This document shows, piece after piece, positions 22,469 through 30,493 of a DNA stretch of 58,169 nucleotides (position 1 is its first letter; each line of letters starts with the position of its first letter). The stretch is from positions 1-58,169 of the forward strand of contig JABHDC010000244.1 of assembly GCA_018673255.1 (NCBI GenBank), read 5' to 3'. The notes beneath the pieces were generated by a model. That model worked only from the letters and a program-made list of their open reading frames with translations, had not been told where the DNA came from and made no database searches. This DNA comes from Gemmatimonadota bacterium. GTDB lineage: Bacteria > Latescibacterota > UBA2968 > UBA8231. The position numbers and the translations under genes are program-made.

Positions 22469-23508
22469 TCTCTCTCTCTATGCTCCATGAAATGCGGCGC
22501 CACGTGGCGCAGGTCGTGGTCAGGACTCAACAACAGGAGGAGACGATCCAGACCCAATGCCACGCCTGCCGCATCGGGCATACCTGTCGCCAGGCCCTGC
22601 AGGAACTGCTCATCGATGGGCAGGTCTGACTGTTGCCTGGCACGTCGTCGACACCGCTCCTCCCGGAAGCGCCGACGTTGTTGTCGCGGGTCTGTCAGCT
22701 CTGAGAAACCATTCGACAACTCGAGTCCGCCGGCATAGGACTCAACGCGTTCCGCCACCGATGGATCCGTCGACTTGAGTCGAGCCAGAGCCGCCATCGG
22801 TGCAGGCCAGTCGAGAAGGTGCACTCCCTTGCCTTCCCGCGCCAGCGCCGGTTCGACCCGCTCGATCAGAATCTTATAGAAGGTGGTCTCCCAATCGTCT
22901 CCGGGTTCCACTGAAGCGATACCTGCGTCACGGGCGCCCTGGGCAAATCGGGCCCCCTCCTCCGGGCTTGTCAGCTCAACACCTGCGAAGTGAACCAACG
23001 CATCGTGCACCGTCCATCGCGTCCAGGGTGGAGACAGGTCAAGTGTACCACCGAGGCCGTCGGGAATGACTGTATCCCCTGTGCAGTCTGCTGCGACGCG
23101 GCCAACCAGCTCCTCAACATCGGTGGCGATCTGCAGATAATCGGCGCCCCGGCGATACCACTCCGCCATCGTGAACTCCACCCGATGGTGTGGTGTCCTT
23201 TCGCCCCCGCGGAAACAACGGCAGAGCTGGAAGATACGCTGCTCGCCATCGCTCAACAGACGCTTCATGTGGTGCTCAGGAGAGGTGATCAACCATCCCA
23301 GTCGGTCGTTCCCGTTGAAGGCCACGACGGGGTCCAGCATCGCTTCGGATCCCGGCGCGGGGACCAGAAGTGGCGTGTCCACCTCCAGGAATCCATGATC
23401 GGCAAAGAATCCGCGCATGGATTCCACGACGCCGGCGCGGAAGCGTCGAGCGAGACCTTCGCATTGGGGCGTCGAAGCAGCTGTTCGACGACGGCTGGCG
23501 GTTGCCAC
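22465..23508 (-). CDS. epmA: EF-P lysine ligase EpmA (PoxA/GenX), LysRS paralogue
   Basis: About 348 residues. This is a class II aminoacyl-tRNA synthetase core without the anticodon-binding domain, as in EpmA. Motif 2 reads RIFQLCRCFRGGERTPHHRVEFTMAEWYR; later blocks are YAGGLELSNGFSELTDPRQQ and motif 3 GMPDAAGVALGLDRLLLL. EpmA attaches (R)-beta-lysine to a conserved lysine of elongation factor P. I prefer the GTG at 23508, which has GGGGGA about 10 nt upstream. The first ATG (23562) lies in the loop of a terminator hairpin and has no ribosome site. EpmB and EF-P genes are not in this window. Confidence 0.9.
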   Translation of the reverse strand: MATASRRRTAASTPQCEGLARRFRAGVVESMRGFFADHGFLEVDTPLLVPAPGSEAMLDPVVAFNGNDRLGWLITSPEHHMKRLLSDGEQRIFQLCRCFRGGERTPHHRVEFTMAEWYRRGADYLQIATDVEELVGRVAADCTGDTVIPDGLGGTLDLSPPWTRWTVHDALVHFAGVELTSPEEGARFAQGARDAGIASVEPGDDWETTFYKILIERVEPALAREGKGVHLLDWPAPMAALARLKSTDPSVAERVESYAGGLELSNGFSELTDPRQQRRRFREERCRRRARQQSDLPIDEQFLQGLATGMPDAAGVALGLDRLLLLLSPDHDLRHVAPHFMEHRERE

Positions 23509-23534
23509 GGTCAGTGCATCCCCCCGATTCTCAG

Positions 23535-23573
23535 CAGAAGAGAAGCCCCCCGGACACTTCATGGCCGAGGGGC
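23535..23573 (-). terminator. Rho-independent terminator downstream of clpX
   Basis: On the minus strand, a 9-bp GC-rich stem (23565-23573 with 23545-23553, one G-U pair) closes an 11-base loop and is followed by a T-rich tail (TTCTCTTCTG). It lies 48 bases beyond the clpX stop codon. The loop contains the first ATG of the epmA frame. Confidence 0.6.
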
Positions 23574-23620
23574 GTTGACTACAGTTGGACCTGAGCTGCT
23601 AAGCGCGAGTCGTTGGTGGC

Positions 23621-24850
23621 TCACGCACGCTTGCGTTTGTGCACGAACGTCGGCGGCCCTTTGGATGTGATGAAGTCGGCTGTGATGACGCACTCTTTGA
23701 TATCGTCCTTGGATGGCAGTTCGAACATGATCTCGAACAACGCGGTCTCGAGAACGGCTCTCAGACCGCGCGCGCCCATCGACTTCTCCTGTGTGCGCTC
23801 GACGACCTTGCGCAGGGCCTCCTCTTCGAAGCGCAGAGACAGACCATCCATCTCAAAGAGCTTCTGGTATTGCCGAATCAGTGCATTCTTCGGCTTCTCG
23901 AGGATGTCGAGAAGGGCGTCATCACTGAGTGGGTGCAGCGAACTGACGACAGGCAGACGACCGATGAGTTCAGGAATCAGGCCATACTGGACCAGGTCCT
24001 CCGGCTCGACGCGGGCCAGCAACTGCCCGATATCCGCATCTCCCCCACCATCGCCCGCAGCGCCGAAGCCGATCGCTCGGCGGCCGGTACGGGCGGAGAT
24101 CACCTTTTCAAGGCCGTCGAAGGCGCCACCGCAGATGAAGAGGATGTTGCGCGTATTGATCTGCACCAGAGGTTGCTCAGGGTGCTTCCGACCGCCCTTG
24201 GGTGGCACACCGGAGATCGTACCCTCGAGAATCTTCAGCAACTCCTGCTGCACACCTTCACCCGAGACATCGCGCGTGATGGATGGATTGCCCGACTTGC
24301 GGGCAATCTTGTCGACTTCATCGATGAAGAGGATGCCCCGCTCCGCTTGCGCCACATCGTAGTCAGCTGCCTGCAAAATTCGCACGAGGATGTTTTCGAC
24401 ATCTTCGCCCACGTATCCGGCTTCTGTGAGAACGGTGGCGTCCACAATGGCAAATGGCACCTGGAGAATCCGCGCCATCGTCTCTGCCAACAGGGTCTTG
24501 CCCGTACCCGTTGGGCCCAACAGGAGGATGTTGCTCTTGGTGAGCTCCACATCGGACGCACCGGAGTGAACACGCTTATAGTGATTGTAGACGGCAACGG
24601 AGAGGGCCTTCTTGGCTCTCTCCTGTCCGATGATATGCTCGTCCAACTGTGCTTTGATCTCTGCCGGCTTTGGAAGCGGGCTGCCGTTGAGGTTGGGCTC
24701 TTGCTTCGTCTCTTCTTCGAGGACCTCGTTGCACAGCGCCACACACTCGTTGCAGATATGGACGGACGGACCTGTGATGATCTTCTCGACCTGCCCGACG
24801 CCCTTGCCACAGAAAGAACAACTGACCGTGTTGCGCGGCTTCTTCAGCAT
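23621..24850 (-). CDS. clpX: ATP-dependent Clp protease ATP-binding subunit ClpX
   Basis: 409 residues from ATG at 24850, one base after the upstream stop. The N-terminal C4 zinc-binding domain shows CSFCGKG and [10 protein letters not shown]. The AAA core has Walker [13 protein letters not shown], the pore-loop region [10 protein letters not shown], Walker [31 protein letters not shown] and sensor motifs SMGARGLRA. The IGF loop, needed to dock ClpP, is present (RRAIGFGA). It unfolds tagged substrates, including SsrA-tagged proteins. The SsrA helper SmpB is encoded 16 kb away in this window. Confidence 0.96.
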   Translation of the reverse strand: MLKKPRNTVSCSFCGKGVGQVEKIITGPSVHICNECVALCNEVLEEETKQEPNLNGSPLPKPAEIKAQLDEHIIGQERAKKALSVAVYNHYKRVHSGASDVELTKSNILLLGPTGTGKTLLAETMARILQVPFAIVDATVLTEAGYVGEDVENILVRILQAADYDVAQAERGILFIDEVDKIARKSGNPSITRDVSGEGVQQELLKILEGTISGVPPKGGRKHPEQPLVQINTRNILFICGGAFDGLEKVISARTGRRAIGFGAAGDGGGDADIGQLLARVEPEDLVQYGLIPELIGRLPVVSSLHPLSDDALLDILEKPKNALIRQYQKLFEMDGLSLRFEEEALRKVVERTQEKSMGARGLRAVLETALFEIMFELPSKDDIKECVITADFITSKGPPTFVHKRKRA

Positions 24851-24851
24851 A

Positions 24852-25703
24852 TCAGCTCTGTGTCTCGCCGGTGCGGCCAGATGCATCCGGTGCTGGGTGC
24901 ATCTGGTCGGGTTCGGCCGGTGTAGGGTCGACCGCAGTCGGATCGACCGAAGTAGGATTGACAGATGCCGGCTCGGGTGGGCCCGCGACCGGTGAAATTG
25001 GCGTCGGAGAGACCTCGGTCGTCTCAGTGGAGACAGAGGCCGGCTCAGCGCCGCTGGTGCCCGCAGATGCAGGTGTGACTACAGCTGGCTGGATGGTGTC
25101 CTCGGCGGTGGATGATGTCGTCGAATCTTCACTCACATCGGCGGCTGTGTCTGCGATGTCTGTGCCTTCCTGGGCGACCTGATCTGCTTCGGTCTCGCCA
25201 CCAGCATCAGGCTTCATGACATTGATTGCCTGGAATCCCTTCGCGGTCTTGGTGACCATGAATTCGACAGGGTCGCCTTGTGTCAGCGAACGATCCCAGG
25301 AAGATATGTCGCGCCAGTGAACGAACACGTCCGTGTTGGCGTCGGTCGAAATGAAACCGTAGCCCTTGTCATTGTTGAACCACTTCACAGCACCGCGAAT
25401 CCAGGTGTTCTCCGCCAGACTGGCACCCTCAACCGGTTCGGGCTGGGACTCGGAGGCTGGGCTCGGGCTGGCAATGGATGCAGGTTTCTCCGCCTGGGTG
25501 GCCGGTACTTTCTCGTCACTCTCCAGTTCCAGCAAGCGCGCCTGAATCTGTTTCGCTACATCCGAATCATCGCCAGTGAGCCACCCAATCCCCGTCAGCA
25601 GCCCGATCGCGAAGCTGGAGTCTTTCCCGTAGAGTTGGCGGGATTCGGCGATGCGATCCGCGACGGCAGCGATCGTTGCCTGATGAATCTGTAACGAAGC
25701 CAA
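24852..25703 (-). CDS. Cold-shock-domain protein with helical N-terminus and disordered tail
   Basis: 283 residues if TTG at 25703 is used: GGGAGGAG sits 4-6 bases upstream, while ATG-like starts to 25817 lack a ribosome site. Residues ~1-65 are helical ([19 protein letters not shown]). The cold-shock domain is central (about 100-160) with RNP1-like GYGFIS and RNP2-like DVFVHW, flanked by [11 protein letters not shown]. The C-terminal ~115 residues are low-complexity, rich in P, T, S, E and A. It should bind single-stranded RNA or DNA. It is directly upstream of clpX, one base apart, so clpX expression probably follows it. Confidence 0.85.
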   Translation of the reverse strand: MASLQIHQATIAAVADRIAESRQLYGKDSSFAIGLLTGIGWLTGDDSDVAKQIQARLLELESDEKVPATQAEKPASIASPSPASESQPEPVEGASLAENTWIRGAVKWFNNDKGYGFISTDANTDVFVHWRDISSWDRSLTQGDPVEFMVTKTAKGFQAINVMKPDAGGETEADQVAQEGTDIADTAADVSEDSTTSSTAEDTIQPAVVTPASAGTSGAEPASVSTETTEVSPTPISPVAGPPEPASVNPTSVDPTAVDPTPAEPDQMHPAPDASGRTGETQS

Positions 25704-25876
25704 GAGACTCCTCCCTCTGTATGCAGGGTGACAGCCATCATTCCGCTGCAGAACGGGATGGCACGACATCACCTGCAAACGAACATGGGTAGCAGGCGCC
25801 TGGAGACACTTCCGCACATCACAGGCGATCGCAGAAGCACATCAATGTCTAAGAAGGTACAAAGAACCGATCTATT

Positions 25877-25905
25877 GAGGTAGCATGCGCCCCACACATT
25901 GTCAA
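25877..25905 (-). promoter_or_regulatory. Promoter candidate upstream of the cold-shock-domain gene and clpX
   Basis: Minus-strand TTGACA (25900-25905) is a perfect -35. Seventeen bases later stands TACCTC (25877-25882), a weaker -10. The transcript would carry a leader of about 165 bases before the TTG start. The 25704-25968 gap holds no gene that I can support. Confidence 0.45.
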
Positions 25906-25968
25906 CAAAGCTACCGACCGTGCAGGCCCTGCGTTCCAGTGAGAACGGGTTCAGGCGCAGCAGGGATG

Positions 25969-27450
25969 TCAGGAGACAGAGTAGCCCCTGACCCCGTCAT
26001 AGATCGTCTGTGTGCTGACCTTAAGGATTCCTGTGGCCGGCACGGCGATCAACATCCCGACGATCCCCCACAGATCGCTGCCGATCATGACCACCACGAG
26101 CACCACCAGAGGATGCAGATCCACGCTCTTGGCGATGACGACGGGCTGAATCAGCACGTTATCGATAATCTGAATGGTTGCGAACACGATGATCACCTTG
26201 GTCACCAGCGACATGCCGCCCAATGTTGCCAGGGCGACGATCGTCGCGGAGACGATGCCGATGATCGGCCCCAGATAGGGGATCATGTTGGCCAGACCGG
26301 CCAGAGCACCCAGAGGCAGTGCATAGGGCATGTCGATCAGCGTCAGTCCCAACCCGGCCAGAGTTGCCACCACGGAAACGGCCAGAATTTGACCGCGGAT
26401 GTAGCCGCCGATGGAGTTGTTGATCGAATGCAGGAGATTGAGGGTCATCTCGAAATAGCCATTCGGAACCATCTCGATCATCCCGTGGGTGATTCGACGT
26501 CCCTCACGCAGGAAGAAGAAGGCGACGAAGGGGACGATGACAATCAGCATGATGCCGGAGAAGAGTCCGCCCACCAGTTCCGTCGTTCGGCCAAGGAGGA
26601 CGTTGATGAGTCGAGAACCGTGGGTCTGAATCAGTGTTGCCAGATCCGTATCCTGACCAATGATCGGTTTCACGTGCGGTTCGAGATCCTTGGCTAGAAT
26701 CGTGATGCGTGTCAGGATGTTGGGGCCGGCAGAGCCAAAATCCAGTCCGGAGGCGCTGAACCCCATGACGCCCCACGTTTCTTCCTTGTCACGATCGATT
26801 TTCCAGAATGCATTACTGCGCCAGAGCCGCTCCTGGGATTTGTCGGATCGCCAGTATAGCTTCCAATCACTGCCCGCATCGGCATTGCCACGCAATGGGA
26901 TCGCATATGTAATCTTGCCCATGCGCTCCTCGCCGATCTCCAGCTTGCCGGAATAGGGAGCGACCTGCGCCGGCGCAAAGCGAATGCGCACGACCTGCTC
27001 GCCTTGAGGCTCGATGATGATCTGTTCTTCGGTGCGTGGCTCGATGATGGTGAAGGGGTTCGTTCCCACGCTGTCGCCGACGGTCGCCAGCGTAACAATC
27101 ATCGGTTTCTTGGAACCGTTGTTTCGGATCCGAAATTCTCGCTCCATGGATTCTTCGCGCAGGAATTCCACGGACAGATCCACCATCTCCTGGGCGATCC
27201 GCTTGCCCGCCGTCACGATACCGAGCGAGACCAGCGTGAAGCCGCCGGCGAAGATCAACAGAATGCTGGCGGTGCGTTTCAGTCCGCGCCCCTCCATTCT
27301 ATCGACGAGTGGTGTCATCACATAGGCGAGGATGAAAGCCAGGATGAAAGGCGCCAGGATTCCACGGACTGCGTAGATGAACCACAGTCCGCCAATGATC
27401 CCGACAATTCCGAGCAGAACCTTGAGTCGCTGTCCTATGATTCCGTCCAC
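25969..27450 (-). CDS. AI-2E/PerM-family permease with inserted periplasmic Ig/ASH-like domain
   Basis: 493 residues, longer than the usual ~350. N-terminal membrane helices (about 10-28, 31-48, 62-80) are followed by a ~150-residue insert before the rest of the permease (from ~285). The C-terminal part has the family blocks GGYIRGQILAVSVV, MIPYLGPIIGIVSA, IIDNVLIQPVVIAKSVDLHP and GMLIAVPA. Part of the insert (about 103-190: REFRIRNNGSKKPM, GEQVVRIRFAP, YAIPLRGNA) resembles an ASH/choice-of-anchor immunoglobulin-like beta domain. The family exports small molecules; the insert probably faces the periplasm. Located 6 bases after the cyclic-nucleotide-binding gene, so co-transcribed. Confidence 0.85.
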   Translation of the reverse strand: MDGIIGQRLKVLLGIVGIIGGLWFIYAVRGILAPFILAFILAYVMTPLVDRMEGRGLKRTASILLIFAGGFTLVSLGIVTAGKRIAQEMVDLSVEFLREESMEREFRIRNNGSKKPMIVTLATVGDSVGTNPFTIIEPRTEEQIIIEPQGEQVVRIRFAPAQVAPYSGKLEIGEERMGKITYAIPLRGNADAGSDWKLYWRSDKSQERLWRSNAFWKIDRDKEETWGVMGFSASGLDFGSAGPNILTRITILAKDLEPHVKPIIGQDTDLATLIQTHGSRLINVLLGRTTELVGGLFSGIMLIVIVPFVAFFFLREGRRITHGMIEMVPNGYFEMTLNLLHSINNSIGGYIRGQILAVSVVATLAGLGLTLIDMPYALPLGALAGLANMIPYLGPIIGIVSATIVALATLGGMSLVTKVIIVFATIQIIDNVLIQPVVIAKSVDLHPLVVLVVVMIGSDLWGIVGMLIAVPATGILKVSTQTIYDGVRGYSVS

Positions 27451-27456
27451 GGTTTC

Positions 27457-28032
27457 CTACTCTGCCGGCTGCTCTGTTGCTTGCACTTCGGCTGCAGCGG
27501 CGGCTGCCTCTTCTTCTGCCTTACGCGTTCGATCGCGGGCCTCTTTCAGCAGACGATTCGTCTGCCGCAGGCGAACAGAGATCATGTGAGACAGTCGCAT
27601 GACGATCTTGAGACCGAGGCGAGGGTTGCGCTCGATCAATTCCAGCAGATCAGGTCGGAAGAAGCCGACCGCCCGTGTCGGTGATCGCGTGATGGCGGAG
27701 GCGGTGCGCGGCGACTCGTCCAGCAACACCTGGTCGCCGAAGAAGTCCCCAGGACCGAATACGGCCAGTTCAAGCGGAGTACCATCCAACCCTTGCTGGA
27801 CGATCGACACCTCACCAGCCAGGATCACATACATCCCGACGCCAACATCCCCTTCCCGGACGATGGCCTCACCTTCGCTATAGGATCGGCGATGGAGGAT
27901 GCCGCGCACTCGTTCGAATTCGCGGCGACCCAGATCCTGGAAGATCGGTACGCGGCTGAGGATCTCGTACAACTCATCTTCACGTTCGCTGTTGCGACGG
28001 AAGAGGTTACTCCAGAAGGGGTCCTTGGCCAT
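27457..28032 (-). CDS. Cyclic-nucleotide-binding-domain protein without DNA-binding domain
   Basis: 191 residues from ATG at 28032 (GGAAAAG 6 nt upstream). The CNB domain spans about residues 25-145: VPIFQDLGRREFERV, EGEAIVREGDVGVGMYVILAGEVSIV, and the phosphate-binding cassette GPGDFFGDQVLLDESPRTASA. The C-terminus is a charged alanine/glutamate-rich coiled helix, not an HTH. It therefore senses a cyclic nucleotide or similar ligand and may regulate through protein contact. The downstream permease begins after 6 bases; a regulatory link is plausible but unproven. Confidence 0.85.
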   Translation of the reverse strand: MAKDPFWSNLFRRNSEREDELYEILSRVPIFQDLGRREFERVRGILHRRSYSEGEAIVREGDVGVGMYVILAGEVSIVQQGLDGTPLELAVFGPGDFFGDQVLLDESPRTASAITRSPTRAVGFFRPDLLELIERNPRLGLKIVMRLSHMISVRLRQTNRLLKEARDRTRKAEEEAAAAAAEVQATEQPAE

Positions 28033-28121
28033 GGTCAACTTTTCCGGGCGCCAGATTGCTTGACGGAACCGTGAGGGCGGTGCGCACTGCGTCTGCGATT
28101 CCGCTGCGCGTGCCCCATAGG

Positions 28122-28162
28122 TAAAGAAAAGACGCTCTCCTCTGCCAGAGGGAAGAGCGTCT
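28122..28162 (-). terminator. Rho-independent terminator after trxA
   Basis: On the minus strand, stem AGACGCTCT pairs perfectly with AGAGCGTCT (28154-28162 with 28130-28138), followed by TTTTCTTT. It lies 77 bases beyond the trxA stop and upstream of the CNB gene, separating the two transcripts. Confidence 0.8.
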
Positions 28163-28238
28163 CTCACTCAGGAGCGTGAAGGCTCGTGTATCCCTGGGGC
28201 GGAAAAGGATCCTGCCCAAGGCAGAAGATCAACCTATC

Positions 28239-28565
28239 TCAGGCCAGGATCTTGTCGAGTTTCTCGGTGATCTGCGTCTTGGGCACCGCGCCGATCACCT
28301 GATCGGCTACCTTGCCATCCTTGAAGATCAGCAGGGTGGGAATGGAGCGGATCCCATATTCCCCGGCCGTCTTCTGTGCGGCATCGACATCGAGTTTGCC
28401 CACCTTGGCGCGGCCTTCGTATTCGGAGACCAATTCCTCCACGATGGGAGCCACCATGCGGCACGGACCGCACCAGGAAGCCCAGAAGTCGACGAGTACC
28501 GGCTGGTCAGACTGAACGACCTCGGTCTCAAAATTGTCATCGGTGAGGGTAATCGGGTCGGACAT
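28239..28565 (-). CDS. trxA: Thioredoxin
   Basis: 108 residues from ATG at 28565, with GGAG 9 nt upstream; the frame to 28646 has no support. The active site is WCGPC in DFWASWCGPCRMV. The cis-proline loop IRSIPTLLIFKDGK is typical. It is a cytoplasmic disulfide reductase. A good promoter and a terminator flank the gene, so it is monocistronic, with a leader of about 225 bases that is long for trxA. Confidence 0.96.
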   Translation of the reverse strand: MSDPITLTDDNFETEVVQSDQPVLVDFWASWCGPCRMVAPIVEELVSEYEGRAKVGKLDVDAAQKTAGEYGIRSIPTLLIFKDGKVADQVIGAVPKTQITEKLDKILA

Positions 28566-28797
28566 GTGCACTCTCCTGTCAGAGGGGCGCCTGCCACGGT
28601 CCTCTCCATGGTGGAGGAGGAGCAAGGCGCCACGATGTGGCGTCACAAAGATCTTGCTAGTCTGCTATCCTGTATCCTGCTGCTATCCTGCTAATTTGGC
28701 TGTATTTCGGGTCCCACGACGCCCCAGACGAAAGGACAGTCGGTTGAGTACGTGATCTGTAAATCGAGCAATTTCACACACTTAGGAAGGACGGCCG

Positions 28798-28826
28798 AAT
28801 ATAACGGGATGCTCAAACATCGTCAA
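28798..28826 (-). promoter_or_regulatory. Strong sigma70-type promoter for trxA
   Basis: Minus strand TTGACG (28821-28826), 17-base spacer, TATATT (28798-28803). The predicted start is near 28790, about 225 bases before the ATG. The leader contains three closely spaced copies of CAGGATA between about 28660 and 28690. Confidence 0.65.
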
Positions 28827-28838
28827 CCCCTCTATCCT

Positions 28839-29909
28839 TCATATTGTGGTCGTCGACCCTGGACGCCCCAACAGCTGGGCAAGACAGAGATCCATCACCA
28901 CCTGCGGGCGATTCCGGCCTCGTCCGCCGCCCTTGATCAGGTCATCCGCCTGACGCAGGGCACTCAGGCCCCGCCACAGGGCGACCGCTGCCAGCTGGCG
29001 CGCCTGTGTCCGATAGGATGGCAGGAAGAAGGGAGAGATCCCCAGTGCCCTTGCCATCTCATCGCGCTGAACTCGGCGCTGCTCGAGTCGCTGGGTTCGC
29101 AGGAGCAACTGCAGATGTCTGGACAACATGGGAACCATGCGAGCCGGCTCTTCCCCCTGTTGCATCAGGTCACGCAGCAGATCTTGCGCCCGGGCCACGT
29201 CCCCGTTGCCTACGGCATCGGTGAGATCGAAGATGCTGGCATTGCGTCCCGAGCCGCTGGTCTGTCTTACATGATCCGCCTCGATCGTCTCCCCGGCTCC
29301 CGCGTAGATCGAGAGTTTGTCGAGTTCATGTGCGACCTCCTGCAGGTGCCGAGGCCCCATATACATGCACAACAGATCGATCGCCTCCGGCCGTATCTGC
29401 AATTCCTTGTCGCGAGCGATCGCAGCAATGGCCTCAGGTAACTTGTCGTCGTAGGGAATCTTGAATTCGACAGCCTGTCCCAATTTGGCCATCTGCGCAA
29501 ACAACCGCCGTCGCATATCGATCTTGCTGCCCGCCACCAGGACGACAGAAGTCTCTGCCGTCTGTTCGACCAGGGGCTCAAGCGCCTTGGTGTGAGCCGG
29601 TGAGAGCTTATCAACACCTTTCAGGACGACCAGGCGCTGAGGAGCCATCATCGGATAGGAAAAGTAGATATCGAGAAGGCGCTGCGGCTCCAGCGTGTCA
29701 GCGTGGAATGTGTCGACATTGAACTCTGCCGCCACCGGTGGCTGCAGACGTTCCACGAGCCATGTGTACAGCTGCAGACGACCGTATTCCTCTTCTCCGT
29801 GGAGCAGGTAGAATGGCGAGACGGCGCCATTCTCGGCCAGTGAAGCCTGAACATCCTGGGCACTGAGCTTGCGACGCGCTCTGGAGCGCCCAGCTGCCTT
29901 GGCACTCAC
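28839..29909 (-). CDS. holA: DNA polymerase III subunit delta
   Basis: 356 residues. N-terminal SPFYLLHGEEEYGRLQ is the delta nucleotide-binding-like region (no true P-loop). Later blocks are RLVVLKGVDKLSP, the middle VAGSKIDMRRRLFAQM and the DNA_pol3_delta C-terminal helices (NASIFDLTDAVGNGDVARAQDLLRDLMQQGEEP). HolA opens the beta clamp in the clamp loader. Its ATG overlaps the stop of the small membrane protein gene by 4 bases. Confidence 0.9.
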   Translation of the reverse strand: MSAKAAGRSRARRKLSAQDVQASLAENGAVSPFYLLHGEEEYGRLQLYTWLVERLQPPVAAEFNVDTFHADTLEPQRLLDIYFSYPMMAPQRLVVLKGVDKLSPAHTKALEPLVEQTAETSVVLVAGSKIDMRRRLFAQMAKLGQAVEFKIPYDDKLPEAIAAIARDKELQIRPEAIDLLCMYMGPRHLQEVAHELDKLSIYAGAGETIEADHVRQTSGSGRNASIFDLTDAVGNGDVARAQDLLRDLMQQGEEPARMVPMLSRHLQLLLRTQRLEQRRVQRDEMARALGISPFFLPSYRTQARQLAAVALWRGLSALRQADDLIKGGGRGRNRPQVVMDLCLAQLLGRPGSTTTI

Positions 29910-30082
29910 GGGTGTTCGTCCTCTGTCTCCACAACCTCGAACTGCGCATCTACCACGTTCTTGCGCCCCGATGTCGTAGGAGACTCGCCGTTCTCGGCCT
30001 CATCATCTGTACCCGGGCGCAGCTTCGCCATCAGCTTGTAGCCGAGGGTGCACAATGCGGCAAATAACAGGAGTTTCAGCAT
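29906..30082 (-). CDS. Small membrane protein with acidic tail
   Basis: 58 residues from ATG at 30082; the frame extends to 30115, but the membrane helix starts right at MLKLLLFAALCTLGYKLM. A single N-terminal transmembrane segment is followed by a charged, acidic cytoplasmic tail ending DAQFEVVETEDEHP. This layout occurs in small uncharacterised proteins near housekeeping genes, including DUF4834-like ones. It overlaps holA by 4 bases. Function unknown. Confidence 0.6.
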   Translation of the reverse strand: MLKLLLFAALCTLGYKLMAKLRPGTDDEAENGESPTTSGRKNVVDAQFEVVETEDEHP

Positions 30083-30184
30083 GGATGTATCGCCTGAGTC
30101 AGTCAATTCGTTCATGCAGGTGAACGCACTACATGCAGGTTCGCGAAGCTATGAGGGCACGCGATCACCGTCAACGGTAACGGC

Positions 30185-30475
30185 CTCACCGGCCCCAATG
30201 GAACATGTGAAGAGAGATTCCTCGACCTCACACAGCAGCTGGCCGAGGGACTTCACGAGGCCGACTATGAGATCCTGAGCTCACGCGAGGCCGGCCAAGC
30301 CTCCGGAATTGTCACCTGTCGCGCGCACAGTGGGTCGTACCTCTACTGAAGACGAGGCCGTCTGCGAATCGGCGGCGTTCTGGCAACTGATCGGGGAGGA
30401 TGGTTGCGGTTCTCTCCCCATTGTTACAACACACCCGGCCAAATCGAGCAGGCACTTCAACTGCCAAAAACGTAA
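30185..30475 (+). pseudogene. Remnant of a class V aminotransferase (C-terminal part)
   Basis: One plus-strand frame reads GPNGTCEERFLDLTQQLAEGL, then a block with SGIVTCRA, then an in-frame TGA at 30347-30349, then GGWLRFSPHCYNTPGQIEQAL and a stop at 30473-30475. The last block is the highly characteristic C-terminal motif of class V PLP aminotransferases (RxSPHxYNT). The stretch between GIVT and GGWLRF fits the family better in the +1 frame (STEDEAVCESAA), suggesting two compensating frameshifts. The N-terminal and PLP-lysine portions are absent. It lies in a gap between two minus-strand genes. Confidence 0.75.
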
Positions 30476-30493
30476 GCTCCAGCGGCGAACCTC

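Noticed and set aside
23639..24925. 428-codon plus-strand open frame opposite clpX
   Set aside because: Entirely antisense to an unmistakable clpX. No protein motif; composition is typical of antisense frames.
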